This document shows, piece after piece, positions 6,923 through 15,100 of a stretch of DNA of 20,390 nucleotides. The stretch is from Anaerolineales bacterium UBA2317 (lineage in GTDB: Bacteria; Chloroflexota; Anaerolineae; Anaerolineales; Villigracilaceae): the NCBI GenBank assembly GCA_002345215.1, contig DDVH01000061.1:1-20390 (forward strand), in the 5' to 3' direction. The notes beneath the pieces were generated by a model that made no database searches, was not told the DNA's origin, and worked only from the letters and a program-made list of their open reading frames with translations. Each line of letters starts with the position of its first letter. The first letter of the stretch is position 1. A program made the position numbers and the translations under genes.

Positions 6923-8044
6923 TTGAATCCAAGTTTAATCTTTATTGCATTTGCTTTATTATTTTGGGGCATTGGTGAGGGGATATTTTTTAATTTCGTA
7001 CCGATTTACTTGGATGTAGGTTTTTCATTAGGCGAACAAGAAATCGGAATCATTTTAGGTGCGTTTGGATTCTTTATGGCAATCACGCACATTCCTGCTG
7101 GACGACTCGCCGATACATTTGGTCGCAGACCTTTATTAATTGGTGCGTGGATTTTAGGACTCGTTTCAACATTGTTGATGGGCATCACCGAATCATTGAC
7201 GATTTATTTAATCGGCGTATTTGGATATGCATTAACTGCATTCGTGGCTTCGCCATTAAGTAGTTATGTCACTGCGGCGCGTGGCGAATGGTCAGTGAGT
7301 GCCACACTTGCATTAACATCTGCGACGTTTAATTTTGGCATGGCAATGGGTCCATTAGCAGGCGGTTGGATAGCCGAACATTATGGCATGCGCACAAGTT
7401 ATTTGGCAGGCGCATTGATGTTTTTTATTTCCACTGCGTTTATTTTATTTACAAAAAGACAACCCATTGATACGCACGACCCTGAATCACCGCCCATTAG
7501 TTTATGGAATAACAAACGCTTTGTTTCCTTTGTATTGGTAGTTGCATTTGCAATTTTTGCGATGTACCTTTCACAACCACTTTCGCCAAACTTTTTATCT
7601 AGTGTTCGCAATTTAACTTTAACAGAAACAGGTTTTATTTTTTCTGCGGGGGCATTAGGCAATTCATTAATTGCACTTGCCTTCAGCCGCGTCAAACCGC
7701 GTGGTGGATTTTTATTCGCGCAAGTGTTGGTCATCATTTTCGCATTCATCATGTGGAAAGGCGCAGGCTTACCAATTTTTATGCTCGGATATTTCTTGCT
7801 TGGTGGTTTTCGTGCCGCACGTCCAATGTTTATGGCGCAAGCACGTGACCTCGTGCATGAATCTCAAATGGGATTAACCTACGGGACGATGGAAACTGTC
7901 ACCTCGATTATTTTCATTCTCACACCGCCTCTCGCTGGATTTCTATTTGAGATTGACCCTTTTACTTTGTACCCCATTTCAATTGGGTTGATTCTAATTT
8001 CAATTATCATTAGTTATATCTTTTCACCGAGAAAAGAAAATTAA
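6923..8044 (+). CDS. Major facilitator superfamily transporter
   Basis: A 373-residue inner-membrane protein with about twelve hydrophobic segments, the usual MFS fold. The loop between helices 2 and 3 holds motif A (GRLADTFGRRP, 60-70). The hydrophilic central loop near residues 178-192 separates the two six-helix halves. The start is TTG with an AGAGGA just upstream (6914-6919); no in-frame ATG occurs before residue 52, inside helix 2, so the TTG is favoured. The substrate cannot be assigned. The protein resembles drug or metabolite efflux carriers in general character only. It lies downstream of the aromatic genes on the same strand but is separated from them by the 88-base palindromic repeat, so co-transcription is possible but not shown. 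Confidence 0.88.
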   Translation: MNPSLIFIAFALLFWGIGEGIFFNFVPIYLDVGFSLGEQEIGIILGAFGFFMAITHIPAGRLADTFGRRPLLIGAWILGLVSTLLMGITESLTIYLIGVFGYALTAFVASPLSSYVTAARGEWSVSATLALTSATFNFGMAMGPLAGGWIAEHYGMRTSYLAGALMFFISTAFILFTKRQPIDTHDPESPPISLWNNKRFVSFVLVVAFAIFAMYLSQPLSPNFLSSVRNLTLTETGFIFSAGALGNSLIALAFSRVKPRGGFLFAQVLVIIFAFIMWKGAGLPIFMLGYFLLGGFRAARPMFMAQARDLVHESQMGLTYGTMETVTSIIFILTPPLAGFLFEIDPFTLYPISIGLILISIIISYIFSPRKEN

Positions 8045-8046
8045 CA

Positions 8047-8169
8047 ATGTCACCCTGAGCCGTTGGTCGAGTAGGACGCAGTCCGTATCGAGACCACAGG
8101 CGAAGGGTCTCTACGATAATCTTAAAGATTCTTCGCCGCAAAGAGCAAGAACGCGGCTCAGAATGACAT
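8047..8169 (+). repeat. MITE-like element C with terminal inverted repeats, between MFS and MBL genes
   Basis: The 16-base ends ATGTCACCCTGAGCCG (8047-8062) and, on the reverse strand, ATGTCATTCTGAGCCG (8154-8169) are inverted with two mismatches. Inside are CGAAG (8101-8105) paired with CTTCG (8131-8135), and AATCTT (8118-8123) paired with AAGATT (8125-8130). The inner pieces GTTGGTCGAG and CGAGACCA...AGGCGAAG are shared with element B. The element runs past an ATG at 8163 but stops before the likely start of the next gene. Confidence 0.8.
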
Positions 8170-8174
8170 ACACA

Positions 8175-8178
8175 GAGG
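8175..8178 (+). promoter_or_regulatory. Ribosome binding site choosing the start of the MBL-fold gene
   Basis: GAGG, with an A just before it, stands 5 bases upstream of the ATG at 8184. The earlier in-frame ATG at 8163 lies inside the inverted end of the repeat and has no such site, so 8184 is the better start. Confidence 0.7.
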
Positions 8179-8183
8179 TTTTC

Positions 8184-8822
8184 ATGCTTGAGATAATTTC
8201 ATTTACATTAGGTCCTGCTTCAACTAATGCTTATCTGATTGCTGACCCTGACACCAAAGAAGCCGCAGTCATTGACCCTGCATGGGATGGTCATGTGATA
8301 CTCAAAGCTGCACAAGATAGACATTGGCGCATTGGTCATCTTTGGTACACCCATGCTCACTTTGACCATATCGGCGGGGCGGCGGCAATTGCGGATGCAT
8401 TAAACCCGTTGCCGCATGTAGCACTTCATCCAGATGACCATGTCCTTTGGCGAGCAGGTGGAGGTGGCGCAGTCTTCGGCTTGAATATTGACCCAGGTCC
8501 CGAACCGACAATTGATTTAGTACATGGCATGACTCTTAAACTCGGCTCGAATGAATTTGAAGTGCGATTCACGCCGGGGCATACAAGAGGTCATTGTGTC
8601 TTATATGTAAAAAAAGAAAATATCTGCTTTTGTGGAGATTTAATTTTTAATGAAAGTGTTGGTCGCACCGATTTACCCGGCGGAGATTTTCCCACGCTAG
8701 AAAAAAGCATCCGTGAACAAATTTTTGTCATGCCGAATGAAACGAGATTGTTATCTGGTCATGGACCTGAAACGACGGTGGGACATGAAAAGCAGTTTAA
8801 TCCGTTTGTAGGTGAGCAATAA
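8184..8822 (+). CDS. Metallo-beta-lactamase-fold hydrolase, glyoxalase II-like
   Basis: A 212-residue cytosolic metallohydrolase. The metal-binding THAHFDHIGG motif gives His57, His59, Asp61 and His62 when counted from the ATG at 8184. It is followed by the FTPGHTRGH histidine segment, FCGDLIF with the bridging aspartate, and LLSGHGPETT with the last histidine. The length and the GPASTNAYLI opening fit the small glyoxalase II-like (YcbL-type) branch, which hydrolyses thioesters such as S-lactoylglutathione in some members. The exact substrate is unknown, and a persulfide dioxygenase role is a less likely alternative. An ATG at 8163 would add seven residues (MTYTEVF) encoded partly by the upstream repeat, and is judged not to be the start. 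The gene is convergent with the acetyltransferase gene 48 bases downstream. Confidence 0.88.
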   Translation: MLEIISFTLGPASTNAYLIADPDTKEAAVIDPAWDGHVILKAAQDRHWRIGHLWYTHAHFDHIGGAAAIADALNPLPHVALHPDDHVLWRAGGGGAVFGLNIDPGPEPTIDLVHGMTLKLGSNEFEVRFTPGHTRGHCVLYVKKENICFCGDLIFNESVGRTDLPGGDFPTLEKSIREQIFVMPNETRLLSGHGPETTVGHEKQFNPFVGEQ

Positions 8823-8870
8823 AAGTTGAAGTTGTTGAATCAAGTTTCCCCTTAAGAAAGAAGCGGAGGG

Positions 8871-9740
8871 TTATCCTGTAAATTCGCCATGCCACATTTC
8901 GATGCGGCGGAAGGCTTCGATATATCCTGCTTGATAAAAGGCGGGCAGATGTGGGTCATGTGAGTGGATGTTTTCTACGTGAGTATCTAGGCGTGGATAT
9001 TGTTGGTGAAGATGTGTGAGCAATGCTGATGCGACTTTGACGGGGTCGCCTGCTTCGGTGTTGAATACAAAACGTGATAGTAAAAATTTTTGACGTTGAT
9101 ATACCATCCAACCTCGAGAGCCATCTTCTAGTGTGGCGTACAAACCAGAAACTTCATTTGAGTTTAGAAATGATTCGTATTGATTTGTCCACGCTTGGGT
9201 GAGTTGATGATTGTTGAGATAGGTCAGTGCTTGGGATTTGTCAAAACTTTGAATGTTGGCTGGGAGTGAAATATGTTTTGTTGAGAGTGGTGAGTGACGT
9301 AAGACAAGCAATTCACCCACTTCACGAAACCCAAATTTCAAAAACATTTGATGAGCTGGAATATTATTTTTAATTACTTCAAGCATACAAAAATTAATGG
9401 AAAGTTTTTGTGTTTGTTCCAACAAACCATTCATTAATGTTTTTCCGATTCCGAGACGGCGATTATTTGGAATGACTCCAAGCCGTGTAACCCATACGCG
9501 TCCTTTGCGCATGCCAAGCATAATAACGCCTAACATTTCTCCATTGGCTAATTTTGCTACCAGAGAATGTTCTAGACTGACATCATACGTCGTTACGTAT
9601 TCTGCCAGACGAGTTGCATTCATGGGCATTGGCACCATGTAATCAATGCGTGTTTGGTTATAAATATCCGCTAGTTGTTCGAATGTATACTGAGTTGCTG
9701 GGATTAATTGTATGATGGTGTTTTGATTAACAGGAAGCAT
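8871..9740 (-). CDS. Two-domain GNAT N-acetyltransferase
   Basis: A 289-residue protein with an N-terminal GNAT domain (about 10-150) and a second, more diverged GNAT-like domain (about 160-289). The first holds the acetyl-CoA-binding motif A (LGVIPNNRRLGIGKTL, key residues Arg94, Arg95, Gly97 and Gly99) and the motif-B segment EVIKNNIPAHQMFLKFGF. The second retains an AFYQAGY segment typical of the GNAT C-terminal end but lacks a clear acetyl-CoA loop, so it probably has a structural or substrate-binding role. The start lies 4 bases beyond the stop of the receiver gene upstream, so it is almost certainly the last gene of the signalling operon. It could acetylate a small molecule or a protein; the sequence does not decide. 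Confidence 0.85.
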   Translation of the reverse strand: MLPVNQNTIIQLIPATQYTFEQLADIYNQTRIDYMVPMPMNATRLAEYVTTYDVSLEHSLVAKLANGEMLGVIMLGMRKGRVWVTRLGVIPNNRRLGIGKTLMNGLLEQTQKLSINFCMLEVIKNNIPAHQMFLKFGFREVGELLVLRHSPLSTKHISLPANIQSFDKSQALTYLNNHQLTQAWTNQYESFLNSNEVSGLYATLEDGSRGWMVYQRQKFLLSRFVFNTEAGDPVKVASALLTHLHQQYPRLDTHVENIHSHDPHLPAFYQAGYIEAFRRIEMWHGEFTG

Positions 9741-9744
9741 TTAA

Positions 9745-10113
9745 TTACTTCTCAAGATAAGAACTAACCTGCGAAATAAAATTGCTTAATTTTACAATGG
9801 GTTTCATGATGTAGCCGTCACATTTGTAGCTTTCGACTACTTGCCTCACCGCCTCTTCGGGCCATGCACTCATCACAACGATTTTTGTTTTGCTTAATGT
9901 TTCTTCTTGCCGTAACCAACTTGCTAAGGTTTGACCATCATAATCCGGTAAGCCGAGGTCAAGTAATATCAAATCTGGAATTATTTTAAGCGCCATTGCC
10001 ATACCTGTTTCGGCATCATTGGAATACGAAATCTCGTAGTCGGTTCGTGATAATGCTCTATGAACTAATTCAACATTGTCCGGAATATCTTCAATCAATA
10101 ATATCTTGGGCAT
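9745..10113 (-). CDS. Stand-alone response-regulator receiver domain (second)
   Basis: A single CheY-like receiver of 122 residues with no output domain. The acidic pair Glu8-Asp9, phosphoacceptor Asp52 (LILLDLGLP), Ser82 in VVMSAW and Lys104 in IMKPI make it a complete phosphorylation site. The frame continues 20 residues upstream to 10173, but the domain begins at the ATG used here, and the extension would overlap the previous gene. It lies 14 bases after the other single receiver and 4 bases before the acetyltransferase gene. It probably receives phosphate from the large kinase encoded upstream and acts by protein-protein contact. Trp84 directly after the Ser-Ala switch motif is unusual. 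Confidence 0.9.
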   Translation of the reverse strand: MPKILLIEDIPDNVELVHRALSRTDYEISYSNDAETGMAMALKIIPDLILLDLGLPDYDGQTLASWLRQEETLSKTKIVVMSAWPEEAVRQVVESYKCDGYIMKPIVKLSNFISQVSSYLEK

Positions 10114-10127
10114 AGATATAAATAAAG

Positions 10128-10514
10128 TTATTTGGTTTCGGGGGCAGGCACAAAGGCTTCTACGCGCGCCCATAACTCACGGATGTTAATTGGTTTGGAC
10201 ATGTACACATCACAACCAGCCGAAAGTGCTTTTTCTGCATCTCCTTTGAGAGCGTTTGCGGTAATAGCAATAATAGGCGTATAAGCCAAAGCAGATTTTT
10301 CGCTAGCGCGAAGTCTGCGGGCAACTTCATAACCATCAATATCAGGTAAGTTAATGTCAAGCAAGATTAAATCTACATCGGTTGATTCGGCAGTGGCAAC
10401 ACCAGTTAAACCATTCACGGCTTCAGTCAATGTATAGCCGCGCGATTCTAACGCACGCTTGACGAGCATCATGTTATCTGGATTATCTTCAATGTATAAA
10501 ATATTATGACCCAT
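10128..10514 (-). CDS. Stand-alone response-regulator receiver domain (first)
   Basis: A 128-residue CheY/DivK-like receiver with no DNA-binding or enzymatic output. Glu9-Asp10 in YIEDNPDN, phosphoacceptor Asp53 in LILLDINLP, Thr85 in AITANAL and Lys107 in MSKPI are all present. YIEDNPDNMMLVKRAL is typical of receivers that work in multi-step relays beside large hybrid-type kinases. The ATG at 10514 is taken as the start. A TTG at 10520 is also possible; AAGGAG at 10525-10530 is 10 bases from the ATG and 4 from the TTG. The gene starts 14 bases after the stop of the PLP enzyme-receiver fusion. Confidence 0.9.
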   Translation of the reverse strand: MGHNILYIEDNPDNMMLVKRALESRGYTLTEAVNGLTGVATAESTDVDLILLDINLPDIDGYEVARRLRASEKSALAYTPIIAITANALKGDAEKALSAGCDVYMSKPINIRELWARVEAFVPAPETK

Positions 10515-10528
10515 AATCAATATTCTCC

Positions 10529-12184
10529 TTAGGATTTACTCTTATCTTCCATTTTATCTTCGATGACGTTGATAACTTGGTCAACAAATTTGCGCGTGGG
10601 CAATGACCCTTTTTGATATACCGCTTCAATATGACCGTTGAGTCGTTTCCGTTCCTCGACAGTGATATCCTTTGCACTGACGACCACCACCGGAATATCT
10701 TTGGTGCGCGGGTCTAATTTTAACTCCTCTACTAAACCAAATCCATCAATACCGGGCATGGTTAAATCACTGACGATTAAATCTGGCAATTTTTGTCTTG
10801 CAATAGATAACCCTTCCCAGCCGTCCTTGGCGTGGTACATGCGGTAGTTTTTCTTGCCTTCCAATAATCTGCGAATTAAAAGTGCATCGTCTTCATTATC
10901 ATCAACCAATAAAACAGTGGTTGTGGTTTCATCTAAATTTTCAAGCGCGGCTTGTAAACCTTCGCGTGGTGCAGGCGATTGGTCTTTGCTTAAGTGTACA
11001 TCTACAGCCCATTGTTCACCAAGCACATGTTTTTCAACCGGGAAGGTGTGACCAGTGCAATTAATGACAACCAACTCATCTTTTGCAATTTTGCCTTGCT
11101 TTGATAACTTTTCAAAACCCGCAAATGCAACAGAGGTTGCTGGTTCCACTGCCATGCCTTCACTTTTGGCAAGAGAACGCATAGCGGAATAGGCTTCTAA
11201 ATCGGTGACAGATTCCATTTCACCGCCGTATTGTTGAGTCAAATTCCATAAATAAGAATATGTTTTGCCGGGGTCACCAGTAGATAAGATAATGATTCGA
11301 GTATCTGGAATCACTGGGTCGGCAACTTCTTTACCGGCTTTGAAGGCATTCACCATTGGTGCACAACCTTCTGCTTGAATGATGGCGAGTTTAGGGATTT
11401 TGTTAATCAATCCCATTGCATACATTTCTTTGAAACCTTGATATACACCTAACGGTCCCATGCCGCCACTTACTGCTTGAATGTACCAATCGGGTGCACG
11501 CCAGCCGAGTTGTTCTACAATTTCGTACGCAATCGTTTTCATGGATTCGCGTGCTGGCACAGAGGTTGCACCCCGATCTAATAATAAATTTTTGCGTTGT
11601 GCAAATTGTGCCGCGATTTGTTTTGTTTGGTCGTAATTTCCGCTTACGCGAATTACTTCGGCACCGAATAATGCGGCTTCACGTAATTTTTCTTGCGGCA
11701 CGAGGCTGGTCATAAACACCCAAAGTTTTATGCCTGCTCTGGCACATGCGGCGGCGTAAGCAACTGCTGCATTTCCTGTGGATGCAATCACTGCTTCACG
11801 GATTCCGTTTTCATTCATGGCGGCGACTGCTACTGCGGCTTGTCGGTCTTTGAAAGAAGAGGTCGGACCGTAGCGTTCGTCTTTGATGTAAACAGAATCA
11901 TGCCCCAGGTCAGTAGCGAAGCGATGTGAAAGCCACAAAGGTGTTCCGCCAGCGGGATATAAATCTAATGCAGATGGGTTATCAAGCGGAAGAATATCTT
12001 GATAGCGCCATAAGTTTTGCGGGCGATTGGGAATGCCACGTAAGACTTCGCGTTTGAAAGAATCGTAATCGTATTTTGCTTCAAGCCATTGCGACTCACA
12101 GTTTTGACAAACAGCCGCCTCAAATGGAACATAAGGCTGTTGATTGCCGCACAAGGCGCATTGCAGGGTTGTTGGTTTCGACAT
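10529..12184 (-). CDS. Threonine synthase-like PLP enzyme fused to a C-terminal receiver domain
   Basis: A 551-residue fusion. Residues 1-30 form a zinc-ribbon-like segment (Cys9, Cys12, Cys26, Cys29), as in many threonine synthases. Residues of about 45-395 are a fold-type II PLP enzyme: YPAGGTPL at 76-83, PLP-binding Lys112 in SSFKDRQ, ASTGNAA at 134-140, the phosphate-binding SGGMGPLG at 239-246 and CTGHTF at 376-381. After a short linker, residues of about 421-545 are a receiver domain with Asp428-Asp429, phosphoacceptor Asp473 (IVSDLTMPG), Ser503 and Lys525, all the residues needed for phosphorylation. Threonine synthase converts O-phosphohomoserine to threonine. Here KDEGxNPTGSFKDRG, the common family form, reads KDERYGPTSSFKDRQ, so the substrate may differ. 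The start is 2 bases after the kinase stop. The fusion makes this enzyme a likely direct target of the neighbouring kinase, which is an inference. Confidence 0.9.
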   Translation of the reverse strand: MSKPTTLQCALCGNQQPYVPFEAAVCQNCESQWLEAKYDYDSFKREVLRGIPNRPQNLWRYQDILPLDNPSALDLYPAGGTPLWLSHRFATDLGHDSVYIKDERYGPTSSFKDRQAAVAVAAMNENGIREAVIASTGNAAVAYAAACARAGIKLWVFMTSLVPQEKLREAALFGAEVIRVSGNYDQTKQIAAQFAQRKNLLLDRGATSVPARESMKTIAYEIVEQLGWRAPDWYIQAVSGGMGPLGVYQGFKEMYAMGLINKIPKLAIIQAEGCAPMVNAFKAGKEVADPVIPDTRIIILSTGDPGKTYSYLWNLTQQYGGEMESVTDLEAYSAMRSLAKSEGMAVEPATSVAFAGFEKLSKQGKIAKDELVVINCTGHTFPVEKHVLGEQWAVDVHLSKDQSPAPREGLQAALENLDETTTTVLLVDDNEDDALLIRRLLEGKKNYRMYHAKDGWEGLSIARQKLPDLIVSDLTMPGIDGFGLVEELKLDPRTKDIPVVVVSAKDITVEERKRLNGHIEAVYQKGSLPTRKFVDQVINVIEDKMEDKSKS

Positions 12185-12186
12185 GA

Positions 12187-15100
12187 TTAAATCTTTCTGG
12201 TAACAGGTTCTGATACTGCGCTTTTATTTTCAATCGGCATGAAGACGAAGAATGTTGAGCCTTCACCATCTACGCCATTACTTTCTGCCCAGAGTTTTCC
12301 GCCGTGCATTTCGATTAATTTGCGGCTAATGGGCAAGCCTAAGCCTGTGCCACCGGCTTTGCGTGTGGTGGAAGAATCGACTTGTGTAAACTCTTGGAAG
12401 ACTGCTTCGAGTTCTGCGGGCGGAATACCGATGCCGGTATCTTTGACGCTGATAAGCACGTTATTTTCTTCACGCATGGCGCGAATGGTGATTTTGCCTT
12501 TTTCTGTAAACTTCAAGGCGTTGTTCACTAAGTTAATCATCACTTGGCGTAAGCGTGTGCGGTCGGCATTGATTTCAACATTCAGGTCAGATTCTTTATC
12601 AACTTTCAAGGTTAATTTCTTTTCACCTGCTTGTGGTGAGGTAATGCTAATCACTTCGTCAAAGATTTCGTGCAAGTTGAATTTTTCGATGATGAGGTTC
12701 ATCTTGCCAGACTCAATCTTTGCCATGTCTAGTACGTCGTTAATCAAGTGTAATAAGTGTTGACCGTTTTTGTTAATTAACTTCAGGTCGTTATCCATGT
12801 TTGGCGTGATAGGACCATCTAAGCCTTCGAGCATTACTTCTGTAAAGCCGAGAATGGAGTTGAGTGGTGTACGCAACTCGTGAGACATGTTTGCAAGGAA
12901 GGATGATTTAAGTCTATCCAATTCGCGCAACTGAGTCACTGTAGCGGATTGTTCTTGATACAAACGAGCGTTTTGAAGAGCAATGGCTACTTGTGAAGCC
13001 AAAGTAGAATAGATTTGAGCATCTTCATCGGAGAAACCATTGGCATCTTTTGATTGTACGTCGAACACACCGAGTACTTTATCACCTACAATCATCGGGA
13101 TTGCCATTTCTGATACGGTATCCGGTAGCAAGGGGTTAGCCAAGAAATCTGCTTCTTTGCGCACGTCGTTCACAATAATGGCGCTTTTTTCTCTAGTAGC
13201 ACGAGCCACAAGAGAGCGCTCAACATCCAATTGAATGGCATGACCTGTGTCTACCATTTGTTTTCCAACGTCACCTGCACCTGCGGCGAGGAGGAGTGTG
13301 CTCCAGTTTTCATCTAACAAATAGATATGAGCGTGATACAAACCAAAGCGTTCTTTTGTCAAGTTCACCACGTTTTGAAGCAACTCATCAGGGTTCAACA
13401 CAGTTGATGCAGTGGTAGACACTGTTGCCACTGTTTCAAGTTGGTTCGCACGTGCGGCAATAATTTCTTGAGCAATTTTACGCTCAGTAATATCTTGATT
13501 TGCACCATGCCAACGAGTGATTTTTCCATTTTCGTCACGTTCAACGTGAATGTTTACAGCAACGTGACCTATACTTCCATCTGGGAAGATAACGCGATGT
13601 TCAAGATATTTATCAAGTTTGCGTTCGGTTGAATTGATGACAAAACCAATTTCTTCACCAACCAAAGGTGCATCTTCTGGATGAACAAATCGTTGAGCGT
13701 ATTCAGCAGAAGATAGTTCGTAACTTCCAACTACTTCTATACTAGTGCGGAAGACGGAATAGAAATTGTCATTGAAAGTGAAGATGTCTCTTTCAAAATC
13801 ATATTCCCAGTTACCGAGGCGGGCAATATCAAGTGCTGTAGAAAGACGACCTTCATTCAAACGTAATTCTTCACGTCTTTGTTCGGCTTGCTCGAGCAAG
13901 CGTAAACCTTCGATATGGTTGCTTAACTTTTCAACAACTGCTCTCACTAACTCTTGCGAAGATGTTTCATTTTCTTCAACAGCAGGCACAATTACTTTAC
14001 CAATGGCTTCATCACGTACAACCAATGGATAAGACAAAGCCTCTTCGGTGACAAGTCCTTTACCATTCAATGGCTGAACTTGGTTTTTATCATACACATA
14101 ACCATCAGCAAGCTCTTTGCGTGAGCGTAAAAATTCTTGCCAGCCTTCACTCGTCAAACGGCGAGATACTTGTTCTGCCTCTGCACGATATTTTTCAGAT
14201 TGAGCCAACAAGCGTAAGTTTTCGATGTGTTGAGCTACTTGTTGCATGGCGGCTTGAACAACTTCCGCATCTTGTCTTGACCATTGCCTGTTTGGGTCAC
14301 CTGCTAGTAATATTTCGCCGACACTTTCTCCGGCAACTTCAATCGGTACAACCAATTTGCTATCAAATTTCTTTTCTTGTGTTTCAGTCAGCGGAAGAAT
14401 TTCTTCTTGATTCAAAACATAGCCGAGGTTTTCGCTCCTGTCGACTGCGTTTAAGAAATCCTGCCAACCCGTAGAAGTGAGGCGGCGAGCTTGTTCTTCC
14501 ACTTGTAAACGGGCTTCTTCGGTTTGTTCAAACAAAATTGAGTTTTGAATGGCGATGGCTAACTGCCCGGCTAACACTTCAAAGGCTGGGATGTTGGCAT
14601 CACCAAATGTTTCTGGTGTATCACTTTGCATGTCTAACACGCCCACTACTTTTTCATTTACGATGAGCGGTACTGCAAGTTCTGAGCGAGTATTCGGCAA
14701 TAATGGGTTGGGTAAGAAGTTAACACTCTTCTTTGTATCATCTACCAAAACTGGTTTTTGAGTAGAGGCGGCGCGGCTGTTTAATGAATTGGCTGAAACT
14801 GCCAAACGGTGACCGCGTTGTAAAAGTTGTTTTCCTGCATCTCCAGTACCAGCACGTAACACGAGGTTGCGTCCGGGTGTGTCCATTAAGTAAATTTGTG
14901 TGTAATACAAGTTATAACTGGAACGAATTAAATCTACAGAACGAGTGAGCAAATCAGTTAAGTCACCTACTCTTTCAGAAACAGCACGCCCAACTTCAGT
15001 TGCTAATTCCAAGTCATGTGTACGTTCTGCAATGCGTTTTTCTAGGTTTTGCGTTAAGTCCTGTAATTGGCTGTTTGATTTAACCAATGCTTTTGTACTA

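Noticed and set aside
8163..8183. ATG at 8163 as the start of the MBL-fold gene
   Set aside because: It lies inside the inverted end of the repeat and lacks a ribosome binding site; the ATG at 8184 has GAGG at 5 bases.
8823..8870. A bidirectional terminator in the convergent gap
   Set aside because: Only weak, short self-complementarity and no stable stem with a T-run is seen in these 48 bases.
10114..10173. A 20-residue N-terminal extension of the second lone receiver
   Set aside because: It overlaps the previous gene's coding end and has no similarity to receivers; the domain begins at the ATG at 10113.
12239..12763. Open frame of 174 codons on the plus strand inside the kinase gene
   Set aside because: It is antisense to the HisKA and HATPase coding region; its composition follows from the codons of the real gene.
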